Assembly (NCBI GenBank): GCA_016706225.1
Contig: JADJKB010000005.1
Span: forward strand, 1,178,001 to 1,242,000
Source: Myxococcales bacterium
GTDB lineage: Bacteria > Myxococcota_A > Polyangia > Polyangiales > Polyangiaceae
DNA: 64,000 bases
Direction: 5' to 3'
This document shows positions 43,611-53,072 of the stretch, one piece after another (position 1 is the first letter of the stretch; every line of letters begins with the position of its first letter). Position numbers and translations under genes: made by a program. The notes under the pieces are model-generated. The model was given only the letters and a program-made list of their open reading frames with translations. It did not search any database and had not been told where the DNA came from.

Positions 43611-44039
43611 TTACGGGACATCGCAAGCACGTGTGACAGGCCCGTCGTTGGGTGCGTGTGCAACGAGGCGCAACCAGGACTCTGAACAAGTATCGTTTCT
43701 CACACGGATGATGTTTTCACTTACGACTTCGACAACAGCCTGGTTTCCTGCACTTTCCGATATGTTTCCGTCGCGCAAGGGATATTCCGAGAACCCCAGG
43801 AAGATAGCGTATTCAACCGGCATCCGCCCCAAGTAGTGGTTAAGGTCGAACACCCGCCCCGCCGGGAAGTGCAGATACGGCGCGTCGAACGCAGAGGTCT
43901 GATAGGTTCTGCCGTCGGGGTTGCATCCATCAGCGAAGGTGACTGGGTCTGCGTCTGTTGTCTCACACGGAGGCGAGCACGCGACAACCGCGACGACTAG
44001 AGCCGACCAGACAGACAACTTTTCCAGGACCTTGGGCAT
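43611..44039 (-). CDS. Lipoprotein, 142 residues
   Basis: The signal ends in VAVVAC (Cys21). The mature part includes CETTDADPVTFADGCNPDG, an aromatic segment (HFPAGRVFDLNHYLGRMPVE) and a strand (AVVEVVSENIIRVRND). Convergent with the gene at 43125. No family recognised. GC content is moderately low. Confidence 0.7.
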   Translation of the reverse strand: MPKVLEKLSVWSALVVAVVACSPPCETTDADPVTFADGCNPDGRTYQTSAFDAPYLHFPAGRVFDLNHYLGRMPVEYAIFLGFSEYPLRDGNISESAGNQAVVEVVSENIIRVRNDTCSESWLRLVAHAPNDGPVTRACDVP

Positions 44040-44130
44040 TTTCTCTCGATTTCTTTGGGCAGCGGGCTACCCCCCGTCTTCGGTGTTGGCGAGCTTTATT
44101 TTCAGCAGCCACGCTGAGTCGCGAACCTGA

Positions 44131-44269
44131 TCAGTCTTCCTGCTGAGCATCAGAGCCCTTGTGTAAGATGTTGTAGGTACGGTCCGAGTTGAACGGCGGG
44201 TCGAGATAGATCCGCGATCTTGTGTCGAAGCACGTCGAGGTTGTCACCGTGGTAAAGGGCTCCCTGCAT
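44131..44269 (-). pseudogene. DNA methyltransferase N-terminal relic
   Basis: From ATG 44269 the frame reads GALYHGDNLDVLRHKIA, then after a shift IYLDPPFNSDRTYNILHKG and stop. GDNLDVL and DPPFN are the start and catalytic (DPPY-type) motif of a type III/orphan N6-adenine DNA methyltransferase. About 5 residues between the blocks are missing, with a frameshift, and the rest of the gene is lost. The gap 44040-44452 otherwise has no gene. Confidence 0.55.
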
Positions 44270-44452
44270 CGCGTACGAAATCGTGCCTGGGGTCCGCTCA
44301 CTTGGCCCAGGAAGTGAATGCTCTGAGCGCGATGCCGCGCCCAGCAATCGGCCCGTTTCGCTCCCCATTTGAGCGAGCTCTGCCGGGCGCACGTGCGTCG
44401 CGTCGCCCCCGCGGTCACCCGCATGGGGGGTCGTCAGTGACCGACTTACGGA

Positions 44453-44608
44453 TCATCGGTCAGCCTTTCGGGGCAGGTGGAGGCTCTGAGGCAAAGCCCC
44501 GATTGCCTTAGCTTTCGGCGACGCTTCGTTCGAACCGCACGCGCTGCAGAGTACTGCCGCCGTCGCGGTGATCACCACGTTCATGAGCGCCCGCCATGCG
44601 AGTTTCAT
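44453..44608 (-). CDS. Lipoprotein stub, 51 residues
   Basis: ATG 44608 gives a signal peptide (MNVVITATAAVLCSAC; Cys21 or Cys24) followed by only about 27 residues (ASPKAKAIGALPQSL). It is either a mini-lipoprotein or a lipoprotein gene that has lost its body. Compare the similar stubs at 46010 and 56515. Confidence 0.38.
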   Translation of the reverse strand: MKLAWRALMNVVITATAAVLCSACGSNEASPKAKAIGALPQSLHLPRKADR

Positions 44609-44760
44609 GTCACGAATTAGGCACCGAAGGACGGTGCCGCGCAAGGTCCGACGACTTCGGCTGATCCCGCGGGGGCGCGACGGGTTTCGGCTCGGTGCGA
44701 CGTCTGCCGAACGAGACACACGCCCACTCACCTCCGCCCGATCCCATCGGCGAGGCGTGC

Positions 44761-45204
44761 TCAGAGTTGGACCTTCGCGTTCTTGCAGGTTGGCGGGCAG
44801 TCCGAACCATTAGGCTGCTGAGTCACGTACGTCGGGCTCACAGTAGTGGTCACGAGGACACTGCCCGCCGACGAGAACGTAAGCGTGAGTTGCTCGGGAT
44901 GGCGGTTGGGCAGAAGGAAACCATCGATCTGCGAACCGCTCCCTTGTATCCAGACCCCGCTCGAAGCGCAGGTGTCCAGACCCTTCGAGTGGGCGTAGTC
45001 GCACACAACCTGCTCTTGATCTGCCTTGATCGACACCGAGAGCTCTGATGACGAATCGATCGGTGCGGCGAACCAGACCTCGACTCCATCGTGACAGCCC
45101 GCTTCGGTGCAGCCGGTGCCGTCGCAGCCGGACGCCAGAATGCATGCCCCAGCCAACATCACTGCCGCCACAACCTGTCGCGCGAACGCCCACATGAACG
45201 TCAT
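44761..45204 (-). CDS. Lipoprotein, 147 residues
   Basis: ATG 45204 (alternative ATG 45195) gives a signal ending in ILASGC (Cys27). The mature protein has four more cysteines and a beta body (VEVWFAAPIDSSSELSVSI, QLTLTFSSAGSVLVTTTV). No family recognised. Confidence 0.75.
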   Translation of the reverse strand: MTFMWAFARQVVAAVMLAGACILASGCDGTGCTEAGCHDGVEVWFAAPIDSSSELSVSIKADQEQVVCDYAHSKGLDTCASSGVWIQGSGSQIDGFLLPNRHPEQLTLTFSSAGSVLVTTTVSPTYVTQQPNGSDCPPTCKNAKVQL

Positions 45205-45412
45205 GTTGCGCCCCGGACCGTAAACGTGCCAGGCGGGTGTAAGCGACCGCGGCGCGTTCTCCACCGGCGTCGGACACCGGAGTCGCTCCACGATACCGAG
45301 GTGTAACTCGTCTGCGCGGCCAGGGCCTCAATCGCTTCACTCTGGGAATGACTGAAGGGTCTGTCAGAGCGCCCGGGCGCTGGGGCCAGCGGCCTGCTTG
45401 CGCCTTGCAGCG

Positions 45413-45940
45413 TCACCCGTCTGGAGTGCACGCCGCCGGCTTCCAGCCAGCCGTCGCTATGCCGCCCGTACCGTCGTTCCACGAGCACGTGGCGGTCACC
45501 CAGCCTGCGCCGTCGTCGCAGCGGTACCCGCAGACGTCGGGATCGGCGCCGAAGCCAGCGCCGGGCTGACACGGGGTACCGTCGCTCGGAAGGGATTCGG
45601 GACAGGGGGCGGGCGGATTGCCACCGCCGCCGAAGAACACCCAGGTCCCGGCCCCACAGTAGTACCGCGGCGAGCACTCATCCCCGGCGTGGGTGCATGG
45701 GGTCCCCGTGTGACGCCAATACCCGTACTGACACTCGAGCGAGATCTCTGCTGGGCCGCTACGGCACGTCACGTCGAGCAAGCATGTCGTCCCATCTTTC
45801 GAGCACTTCCCGTCAGGCGCCGCTGATGCGCATGCGTCCTCCTGGGAGCTGCTCGAACCGCAGGCGAGTTTTGCACTGCTCGCGAGCGCGACCATCGTGA
45901 TTACAAAGGGAGCCCGGCGTTGGTTCTTCGCTCTCCGCAC
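45413..45940 (-). CDS. Cys-rich lipoprotein, 175 residues
   Basis: GTG 45940 gives a basic signal (VRRAKNQRR) and a lipobox ending in SAKLAC (Cys27). The mature protein has about 14 cysteines (CLLDVTCRSG, CQYGYWRHTGTPCTHAGDEC) and a Gly/Pro-rich stretch (FFGGGGNPPAPCPE), ending in WKPAACTPDG. No family recognised, and its function is unknown. Confidence 0.7.
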   Translation of the reverse strand: MRRAKNQRRAPFVITMVALASSAKLACGSSSSQEDACASAAPDGKCSKDGTTCLLDVTCRSGPAEISLECQYGYWRHTGTPCTHAGDECSPRYYCGAGTWVFFGGGGNPPAPCPESLPSDGTPCQPGAGFGADPDVCGYRCDDGAGWVTATCSWNDGTGGIATAGWKPAACTPDG

Positions 45941-46009
45941 GCGGATAGCATGGATCGGTCGACTTCGCGCGGCCAGGGCCAGCGTCGCCGGGTGGCATGT
46001 AGTGGCGAC

Positions 46010-46099
46010 ATGCGCTGCGGTCAGCTCGCCGTTGCGTTGGTAGTCTTGGCGCTGGCCGGTTGTCGGCACGAGCAGCGCCCTCCGCGACGGCAGGTGGTT
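46010..46099 (+). pseudogene. Lipoprotein signal-peptide stub
   Basis: ATG 46010 reads MRCGQLAVALVVLALAGC (lipobox at Cys18), then only an Arg/Pro-rich stretch that runs antisense into the gene at 46099. It may be chance, or the beheaded start of a lost lipoprotein. Confidence 0.25.
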
Positions 46100-47088
46100 C
46101 ACCCCGCCCAACCCGGGCCACGGCGGAAACGCCGCGACAGCGCGATACCCCACGCGACGAGCCCGATCGAGACCCACGCGGCGCCACCTCGACGTCCATT
46201 GCCGCGCGCGGAGCAGCCGCCACTACCTGCTACTGAGGGCTTGGCGTCCCAGATACCGTCCGGGCCGTCCTCGAGGGGCTTGGCGTCGGTCGGCTGGCTC
46301 GCCCCTCCGTCGAAGATCACCGTTCCGCCATCAGGCTCGGGCACCGGGGAGCACTCGTAGTGGAACGGGGCAGACACAGTATCCGGATCTGCCGCGAAGC
46401 CTGCCACATGCAGGTTGAGCGAGAAGGCATCGACCGTGGTCCCGTTGCCGGAGCACTGCAGGTCGGGCGCGTACTTCAAGATGGGAGCCGTGAACTCACC
46501 GTAGTCGTGAGAGGCGATCCCTCCGCCTTTGGTCGTGTCGAGCCGAATGGACGCGATGGGCAGGAACGCCTGTGCTTCGGGCGAGAACTTCACGTTGGAC
46601 GTGATCTTGCCGCTGCCATCGACCACCGTCTCGATCGTTCCGGAAGGGGACGGCCAGGCGACGGCAGGCCCGACGTCGAAGGAGCGAACGCCTTTGAGCT
46701 GCATCGTTCCGGGGTAGGAATTGAGACAGGTCTGCGTCCACCGAAGCTCATACCCCTTGCCCTCCGCGAGGGGCGATTCGAAGCGTACGAGGCGCGCCCC
46801 GTTCGCATAGGGGTACGCGTCGGTCTCGATGTTGAACGCAATGGCCCCACCGTCCGGACCGACCAACTCGAGCTCGACCGTCCAGATCGGAGAGTAGTCC
46901 ACGGCGAGAGCCGGCGCGTTGGCAGGTATCGTCAGGCCATCGGTACGCGGCGCGACCTGAACCAAGTCGTAGCTGCTGCAAGTCGGCGGAGCGCTCTCGG
47001 CCCCGGCGCCCTGCACGGAACCGAACGCGAGAAGGCCGGCGAGGGTCGCGACGCTCGCCCTGGAGAGCTTCTGTGCCACCACCGCCAC
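46099..47088 (-). CDS. Exported protein with MYXO-CTERM-like tag
   Basis: 329 residues. The N-terminal signal peptide ends at about residue 30 (AGAES). The body is beta-rich (WTVELELVGPDGGAIAF, GTIETVVDGSGKITSNV). The C-terminus is a sorting tag: a Gly/Ser stretch, GCSARGNGRRGG, a hydrophobic segment (AAWVSIGLVAWGIAL) and a terminal basic patch (SRRFRR). This matches MYXO-CTERM tripartite tags used to anchor surface proteins in myxobacteria. The body may contain Ig-like or Cys-containing folds; no catalytic motif. Confidence 0.85.
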   Translation of the reverse strand: MAVVAQKLSRASVATLAGLLAFGSVQGAGAESAPPTCSSYDLVQVAPRTDGLTIPANAPALAVDYSPIWTVELELVGPDGGAIAFNIETDAYPYANGARLVRFESPLAEGKGYELRWTQTCLNSYPGTMQLKGVRSFDVGPAVAWPSPSGTIETVVDGSGKITSNVKFSPEAQAFLPIASIRLDTTKGGGIASHDYGEFTAPILKYAPDLQCSGNGTTVDAFSLNLHVAGFAADPDTVSAPFHYECSPVPEPDGGTVIFDGGASQPTDAKPLEDGPDGIWDAKPSVAGSGGCSARGNGRRGGAAWVSIGLVAWGIALSRRFRRGPGWAG

Positions 47089-47245
47089 ATCGGCGCGTGG
47101 TGCACGCCGCGTGCCAACGCGGGTGGGTCAAGCTGTGCCAGCGCGCGCGCTTCGTGACCCGGCGCAGCCGAGGGGAACGCACCCGGCAGCTCGTGCGCTC
47201 GGACCAATGCGGGCGTGCGCGGGAGCGCGAGCGTCGTCGGGCGGT

Positions 47246-48082
47246 TCAGGGCGGCGGGCCCGCTTCGAGGACTCGGTTGAAGCGAACGGTGTAGTCCCCC
47301 CACCACCCGGACGTCATGCTCCCGTCGAGCTGTCCGCCCTGGTGGTCGAGATCGAAATCGACGTCGGGCGCCTCGTCCGACCTGCATCCCGAGGTGGTGC
47401 ACTTGCAGGCGCTGTATCCCGCGCGGCAGAGGCCGACCTGAGCGCAGAAGACCTTCACCAGCTCCTGGGTCTCAGGATTCTCCAGCACACACCCCGACTG
47501 GCTGAACTGGCCCCCCCAACTGGGCAGGCAGCTACAGCCTCCTGCGCTGGCGTACGACGTCTGCAGCGGACACCAATCTCTCCAGAGTTGCCTGCTCGCC
47601 AAGGAGAATCGCACACGGGTTCCATCTACCTCTCCCTTTAGAAGGGCGTACTCGAAGCCCTCGTAGGGCTCGAGGGGTGGAGCGTAGGAGCTGATCGGGA
47701 AGTCCTCCGGGTAGGCGTTCGACCCGGATGCCGGCGGTGGCGGTGGCGGCCCGCTGCCGAAGACCAGGAATCCGCTGGGCGAGCCTTCGCTGATCACGAG
47801 CTCGAGCTGATCGCTCGTCGTCTTCTGATAGTTCTCGATGTAGCCGACCCAAGTCCCTACCAGTGACGGATCCACGGTCGTCTTGGGTCCTCCTCCGCCG
47901 ACCCCACTGGTCGTCGGATCGGGGATGGCACATGCGGGAACCTTGCTGAACAGCTCCGCCTTGGAGGGAGGCACACCTCCAGACTCGGCGTCCCGCTTCT
48001 GTCCGAGCGAGTCCTCGCTGCTGCAAGCGACGAGCACCAGGGCCCAGGTTGCTCCGAACGTCGTCCATCTCGAAGGTTGCAT
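47246..48082 (-). CDS. Lipoprotein, 278 residues
   Basis: The signal ends in LVLVAC (Cys20). The body begins with a Cys segment (PACAIPDPTTSG), then GTWVGYIENYQKTTSDQLEL, a beta domain containing a Pro-run (GSGPPPPPPASG) and a C-terminal Cys-rich piece (CSCLPSWGGQFSQSGC, CAQVGLCRAGYSACKC). Its stop-to-start distance to the anti-sigma-like gene upstream (48122) is 40 bases, in the same direction, so it may be part of the ECF operon. Function unknown. Confidence 0.78.
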   Translation of the reverse strand: MQPSRWTTFGATWALVLVACSSEDSLGQKRDAESGGVPPSKAELFSKVPACAIPDPTTSGVGGGGPKTTVDPSLVGTWVGYIENYQKTTSDQLELVISEGSPSGFLVFGSGPPPPPPASGSNAYPEDFPISSYAPPLEPYEGFEYALLKGEVDGTRVRFSLASRQLWRDWCPLQTSYASAGGCSCLPSWGGQFSQSGCVLENPETQELVKVFCAQVGLCRAGYSACKCTTSGCRSDEAPDVDFDLDHQGGQLDGSMTSGWWGDYTVRFNRVLEAGPPP

Positions 48083-48121
48083 CGTGCCTCCGCGTCTGAT
48101 TCCCGGTGCTGCGCCGTCTGA

Positions 48122-48889
48122 TCATTCCCCGGCTATCTTGCGAATGCTCTGAGCGTGCGCGCCGCGAGGGTTGCTCTCCAGGTACCTGCGGGCGAGCTCG
48201 CGCGCTGCTTCGCTGCGCCCGGCGCGAACCATCGCCTCCAGACGCAGCACGAATGCCTCCGGACGCAACAGGCCGTGCGGGTGCTCCCGCTCGTGGCGGT
48301 TCAGATGGCCAAGCGCCTCGCCGGGGTCGCCGCGCACGAGCGCTCGCCGCGCCGCGTCCACCAGCGCCACCTCCGGGCTCAAGCTATCCGGTTTGGCCGC
48401 ACTCACGTCGATGGGTCGCGTTGGTCTTCGTTGTGGGCTCGAGGGCAGAACCACGGCCCGACTGGGCTCCGGCCGCGGTGGCGAGGCGGTTTCGGCGAAC
48501 GCGGTCGGCGCAGCTTCGGCCGTTCGGTGCGGGGCGGCGCCCGCGGGCTGCGGGAACTGTCGCGCGTCGGTGTGGGTCGGCCCTTCCTTTGCGCCCGAAA
48601 TCGGCAGCGCAGAGACCAGAACCACCGCTCCCAGCACTAGACTCCCAGTCGCCCACTTGGCGATCACCGCAAGAGACACGGTCGACGCGCCCTTGACCAA
48701 GCCGGTTGCCGCCGTCGTCGTCGATGCGGCGCTCGTGGTCGCGACTGTCGCGACGGCGGTGCCCAGGCCGAGCGACACCAGCGTTCGCCCCATCGCACCT
48801 GGAGTCGGCGCGTCGTCTCGCCCTGCGGCGAGCAGGGTTTGCGCCTCTGGATGTCGATCGCCGTCCAGGAGACGCTCGGGTTCCTTCAT
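48122..48889 (-). CDS. Putative anti-sigma-type protein with one TM segment and TPR-like tail
   Basis: ATG 48889 overlaps the ECF stop (ATGA). 255 residues: a cytoplasmic N-terminus of about 85 residues, one membrane segment around residue 90 (SLVLGAVVLVSALPISG), a Pro/Ala-rich stretch, and a C-terminal helical region (VALVDAARRALVRGDPGEAL, LEAMVRAGRSEAARELARRY) like TPR repeats. Coupled, membrane-anchored proteins after ECF genes usually regulate the sigma factor. There is no classical zinc-binding anti-sigma motif, so the role is inferred. Confidence 0.74.
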   Translation of the reverse strand: MKEPERLLDGDRHPEAQTLLAAGRDDAPTPGAMGRTLVSLGLGTAVATVATTSAASTTTAATGLVKGASTVSLAVIAKWATGSLVLGAVVLVSALPISGAKEGPTHTDARQFPQPAGAAPHRTAEAAPTAFAETASPPRPEPSRAVVLPSSPQRRPTRPIDVSAAKPDSLSPEVALVDAARRALVRGDPGEALGHLNRHEREHPHGLLRPEAFVLRLEAMVRAGRSEAARELARRYLESNPRGAHAQSIRKIAGE

Positions 48890-49488
48890 GGGTCACCTCC
48901 AGCCTCGGGTTGGGTCGTCGCGCGTCGAGCCTGCTCGACGAACGCCGCCCGCGCACGCCTGAGACGCGACGCTACCGTTCCAGGCGGCACCTCCAGGATT
49001 TCGGCGATCTCAGCCATCGTGAGCTGCTCCAGCTCGTAGAGGACGAAGACGGCGCAGAGGTCGAGATCGAGCAGTGCGAGCACGCGGTAGAAGAGATCCT
49101 TCGCGCGTGCGCTGACGATGAGGTCTTCGGGGCTGGGAGCGGCCGAGGCCTGTTGGTCCAATCCGTCGTCCGAGACCTCTCGGCGACGAAGTCGGGTCCG
49201 GTGGGCATGGGCTGCGTGATTCATGGCAGTCCGGTACAAGAAACCTCGCACCCGGCTCGGCTCGACCTCGTCGAAGCGACGCGAGAGTGAGACGAAGACC
49301 TCTTGAGCCCAGTCTTCGGCGTCCGAATCCGGCACTCCGAACCGTCGCAGGGACCGCCACACGAATTCATAGTGTTGCACGACGAGTGCTCTGAGCTGCT
49401 CGTGTCGCTCGACCGCGCGCGGCGGCTCTTCGGCCTGGTCGGCGCGCGCGGCGGAGTACTCGTTCGAATCGGCCGCGAGCGCGCTCAC
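48886..49488 (-). CDS. ECF RNA polymerase sigma factor
   Basis: About 200 residues from GTG 49488 (the frame extends to 49590). Region 2 is seen in FVWRSLRRFGVPDSDAEDWA and EVFVSLSRRFDEVEPSRVR, region 4 in LLDLDLCAVFVLYELEQL and MAEIAEILEVPPGTVASRLR (HTH). This is a typical ECF sigma factor. It is coupled by ATGA to a membrane protein and lies downstream of an exported protein gene (49520) by 31 bases. The three genes look like one signalling operon. Confidence 0.86.
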   Translation of the reverse strand: MSALAADSNEYSAARADQAEEPPRAVERHEQLRALVVQHYEFVWRSLRRFGVPDSDAEDWAQEVFVSLSRRFDEVEPSRVRGFLYRTAMNHAAHAHRTRLRRREVSDDGLDQQASAAPSPEDLIVSARAKDLFYRVLALLDLDLCAVFVLYELEQLTMAEIAEILEVPPGTVASRLRRARAAFVEQARRATTQPEAGGDP

Positions 49489-49519
49489 CGCCCTAGATTC
49501 CCAGAACCCCGAGGTTTGA

Positions 49520-50533
49520 TCACCTGGTCTCGGCGCTGAACCCGAATCCCGCGCGCCCGACCAGAAGTGGCGGCTCGTGGACCACTTCACGTGGATTCTC
49601 GAAGACGTAGGCTCGGCGAGTGAGCGGTGCGGCGGCGCCCCCGAAGAGCTCCAGTCGGTAGCGGTCGGCGAGGACCCAAGAAAAGCGGGTCGCGACCCCG
49701 AGCTCGAACCAGGGGCGGGTCACCGAATCGGGGCTTTGCAGATCGCCTCGCGCGAGCCCTTCCGCTTGAATGACTCCGCCTTCGACGCTCGCGCACCCAG
49801 TCAGCAGCAGGTCGCCCGTTTGGATCGCGGCCGGGCACGCATCGAATCGTCCGGTGGTGAGGACGAAACGCGCCGCGCCCGAGCCGAGGGTGCGGACGCC
49901 CGTACTCGCGCGTGAAATTGTCGCTCTAAAGCCTGGACCGGCTCGACCGTCCACGCCGAGCTCGCCGAAGAGATGGGCGCCGTACAGTGTTCGTGGTGCC
50001 GGCCCGCTCGACACGACCCCACCTGCCCCGAAGAGCCCCATGGTTCCCCCGCGGGGGACTTCCGGCACCCTCTCCGGCGCGTTGTCGGAATCGGGCTCCA
50101 GGGCTCGTGGTAGTGGCGCGTCGGAGGGCACGCTTGGTGGCTGCGACAGGTCGAGCGCGATGGTGGGGTCGAGCGCCACGGCCACGATCAGCGCGAGCGC
50201 CTTGGCTACCGAATCGCAGGTCGCGCCCGTCACGCCTCGGGGACTCTCGTCCTGCCAGAGCTCGACTTGCCCTTGCCACTCTTCTCCGCTCCGGATGATG
50301 CGGACGACGAACATCTGCTCACCGCGGCCCGGGGCATGCTCGGCGTCTCTCGCGCGAGCCGCGATCTGGGCCACAAACCCTGCGTGATCGAGGCAGCCCT
50401 CGTCGGCGCGGTAGTCGAGGTCGTAGCCAATGGGCGCGGCCAAGGCGGTCTCGATTCCTCCGCACAAGCCCAGCACGACAATCGGCGGTGCCATTCGTGG
50501 TCGCACGACCAACGCAATCTCGCCCGACGACAT
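49520..50533 (-). CDS. Exported beta-rich protein of the ECF operon
   Basis: About 337 residues. ATG 50533 or ATG 50494 begin a signal peptide (APPIVVLGLCGGIETALAAP). The mature protein has a domain around EQMFVVRIIRSGEEWQGQVE, an acidic linker, then strands with alternating residues (GPGFRATISRASTGVRTLG, RYRLELFGGAAAPLT), suggesting an outer-membrane beta-barrel-like C-terminus. Likely the envelope partner or target of the sigma/anti-sigma pair downstream. Confidence 0.7.
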   Translation of the reverse strand: MSSGEIALVVRPRMAPPIVVLGLCGGIETALAAPIGYDLDYRADEGCLDHAGFVAQIAARARDAEHAPGRGEQMFVVRIIRSGEEWQGQVELWQDESPRGVTGATCDSVAKALALIVAVALDPTIALDLSQPPSVPSDAPLPRALEPDSDNAPERVPEVPRGGTMGLFGAGGVVSSGPAPRTLYGAHLFGELGVDGRAGPGFRATISRASTGVRTLGSGAARFVLTTGRFDACPAAIQTGDLLLTGCASVEGGVIQAEGLARGDLQSPDSVTRPWFELGVATRFSWVLADRYRLELFGGAAAPLTRRAYVFENPREVVHEPPLLVGRAGFGFSAETR

Positions 50534-50540
50534 CTCCAGG

Positions 50541-50768
50541 TCAAATTCGGGCCATGTCCTGGAGTGGCCGCAACGACGACGACTGCTGGAGCGTGTCGGG
50601 ACTTGGTACGCCACGAGCGATGCCGATGAACGTCGGGCAGTCGCAGTCGATCGCATTCGACGCTGTCGCCACGCCCTCGGTGTGCACGAGAGTGTTGCAG
50701 GACTTGAGCTGCAGGAGCGGGCCGGCGTAGTCCTCCGCCGGGGCCTCACACGAGTAGCGCGATTGCAG
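50541..50768 (-). pseudogene. C-terminal remnant of a Cys-containing protein
   Basis: The minus strand is open from about 50768 to a stop at 50541, reading SRYSCEAPAEDYAGPLLQL and then KSCNTLVHTEGVATASNA, IDCDCPTFIGIARGV. It looks like the end of a Cys-containing exported protein, but no start or signal is found upstream. The remainder of the 577-base gap 50534-51110 shows nothing else coding. Confidence 0.3.
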
Positions 50769-51110
50769 GCGGGTGCGTGGGTCGCGAACACGGTTCCTGT
50801 GGTCGCCCAGCGCCGAGGCGCGTCTTGGCGCGCGCGAAGCGGTCGCGGTCGCCTACGCGAACCCCGTTTGGCGCCGGCTCCGCGCTGGGTTCCTCGGATG
50901 CCGGCGCACGCGCCGTCCGCACTATCCGCATGTCTGCCCCAGCGAGGTGGTGGAGGCGCACTTCAGGGGCGGCAAGACGAATGGGTCTCGAGATGGCGAC
51001 GTGTCGATAGAGGGGCCGGTGCACGAGTCGCCGCTCACCACCGGACTGGCGCCGGACCCACGATCTGGCGTTCACCCGCAAGCACCGAGCCTCAAACACC
51101 ACCAAGACGC

Positions 51111-51596
51111 TCAGCCGAACGTGCGCTTCCACATGCAGATGTCGCCGAAACCGTACGGATGGGAAATGCAGCGCATCGTGGCCGGGCAGTCGGCGTCGTT
51201 CACGCACGGCAGCACGCAGAGCTGCTGGGTCGTCCCCGCCTTCGTCTGGCAGACCGGCGCCGGGCCGTTTTCGACGCTGGGGCACTCCTCGTCGGCGCTA
51301 CAGACGTAGCTGCACGACTCCCAGAAGGCGCAGCCGTCGTGGAAGCCGAAGCCCGTGCAGTCGTTCCCCACGTGGTCCGACGGGTAGCCATAGGCATTCC
51401 CCGCGGTGCCGTCCCAAGTGTCACCACCCTTGGTGTAGCCCCCGGCGGCCGCTTCGCCGCCGCACCCGCCGCTCTTCCCGCTGGTGCCGGCGACGCTGGT
51501 CAGCGCGTTGGGGTCGGACTCGGGCTCCGTAGGGTTCACGCACGCGATGGGAACGAAGACGAACAGCAGAGCAACGACTCTGTCATGAAATGACAT
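51111..51596 (-). CDS. Cys-rich lipoprotein, 161 residues
   Basis: The signal ends in VPIAC (Cys19). The mature part has a Gly/Ala stretch and a C-terminal Cys cluster (CAFWESCSYVCSADEECP, CVLPCVNDADCPATMRC), a whey-acidic or Dickkopf-like spacing. No catalytic motif. Stands alone between the ECF operon and the SGNH gene. Confidence 0.76.
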   Translation of the reverse strand: MSFHDRVVALLFVFVPIACVNPTEPESDPNALTSVAGTSGKSGGCGGEAAAGGYTKGGDTWDGTAGNAYGYPSDHVGNDCTGFGFHDGCAFWESCSYVCSADEECPSVENGPAPVCQTKAGTTQQLCVLPCVNDADCPATMRCISHPYGFGDICMWKRTFG

Positions 51597-51811
51597 CCGG
51601 CATGCCTCCCGGTTCGGAGGAACCTAGCACGCGCCGTTCGTCGCGCAGCGAATCGCTCGGCGTTCGATGGGAGGAACCCAGCGCTCGATCGCGCAGACCG
51701 AGTTCGACGCGTGTATCTCGCGGGCACAGTGGCGCGCGACCGCCCGGCTCCGAGGGTCGAGCGTCCCAGCGAACGAACGACGAATGCGTGCCTCGTCGCA
51801 GCGGAAGAACC

Positions 51812-51826
51812 GTTTCAGCGTGAAAC
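51812..51826. terminator. GTTTCA-GCG-TGAAAC hairpin
   Basis: The same 15-base core as at 27795-27809, inverted. It lies 12 bases beyond the stop of the SGNH-hydrolase gene on the minus strand, where a terminator is expected. Stem 6 bp, GC loop. Confidence 0.42.
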
Positions 51827-51837
51827 AGCTCGGGGGT

Positions 51838-53072
51838 TCAACACCCGGAGCCGTACATTTTCGCGAAAACCTCTTTCCACTTCTCGGTCATGTGAGCGAA
51901 GCCGGCGGGCCCCGGGTGAGTCCCGTCGCCCTGGAGCCAGTGGGTGTTGTCGGCGCCGCAGTGCGGGCATCCTCTCAGATCGGCGTTGCGTCCGTGACCC
52001 AGGAAATCGGGGTAATGGTCGACGGCGACGGAATCCGCGCGCTGCTTCGCGACGTCGATGAACAGGGCCTTGTTCACGTCCTGGAGGAGTTGCTCCTGCT
52101 CGTCGGTGACTCCGCGGCTCGGCCCTGGTGGATCCGGACACTGGTCGTAGGGGCTGTACTGCGTGTTCAGGAGGAACGTGGCGCCATCGGGAAACCGCGA
52201 GGTGTCGGTGAAGTAGGCGAAGACTTCGCTCCAAGCCTTGTTCCAACCCAGGTAGTCGATCTTGTCCGTCGCCAGGTCGTTTCCTATCGCGTAGACCCAG
52301 ACGAGCACGTGCCCGGGACCGCCCGCGACAGCTTGCGCCTGCACCGGCAGTTCGGCGGTGAAAGCTCCACTCTTGGCCTTGGACTCGAGCACGACGCCGG
52401 GCGCAATGGTTTGCTTCAAGTGATCCACCAGCTGGTTTGGCGTGCACTCGGACGGTCCGACTCCCAGGCATGCGGCGATGCTGTCGCCCAGGACGACGAG
52501 CCTCGCCGGTTTGGGACGGCACGCGTCGAGCCCGTAGATGTCGTCATTGGTGTCCGGAGGCGGGCTCGACGACGGCGGGTCGCAGCTGGGGGGCTCGCCG
52601 TCCTGGTAGAAGCTCAGGCGGAAGCGATCGCAGTTCTTGACCAACGGCAGGCAAGCCGCGGGCGTCTCGATCAGGTAGCCGGCGTTGGAGCAGACCTGGG
52701 TGTCATTCCAAGCATCGAGGCACTCCAGGTAGTCACTCACCAGGATCGGGCAGCTGCCCGGCGGTCCCAAGGTCAGACCTGAGCAGTCCAGCGTTTGCTC
52801 GGCACCTGCCACCGAGCTGTGACACGTCGCCACGGCCGTTTCACACTCGGCCACGCCGGCCAGTGCATGCCCGTGGTCCGGCAGGGGTCGACGTGGGCCA
52901 GCACTGCCTTGCACAGGGTTTCCGCCTGCGCGCTGTCGAGCTCGTCCAGCGGCAGCTCAGCGATCTCTGCGAGCTCGGGCGGGTCCGGCGTGGGAGCCCA
53001 TTTCTCGTCGCGACCGCAGCTCGACAAGAGCAGAAGGCCCAGTGCCACGCCCCAGGCGGAGCCTTTCATCAC
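51838..53072 (-). pseudogene. SGNH/GDSL-type hydrolase lipoprotein, frameshifted
   Basis: ATG 53072 (overlapping the upstream stop as ATGA) gives a signal MMKGSAWGVALGLLLLSSC (Cys19) and about 65 residues in frame 1. Near 52870 the reading frame changes by one base (apparent loss) and the next frame continues for 350 residues to 51838. It carries GDSIAACLGVG (block I, catalytic Ser) and DGTHPGPAGFAHM (block V, Asp-His), marking an SGNH-family esterase or lipase. With one base restored, the protein would be about 410 residues. The lesion may be mutation or assembly error. Confidence 0.8.
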
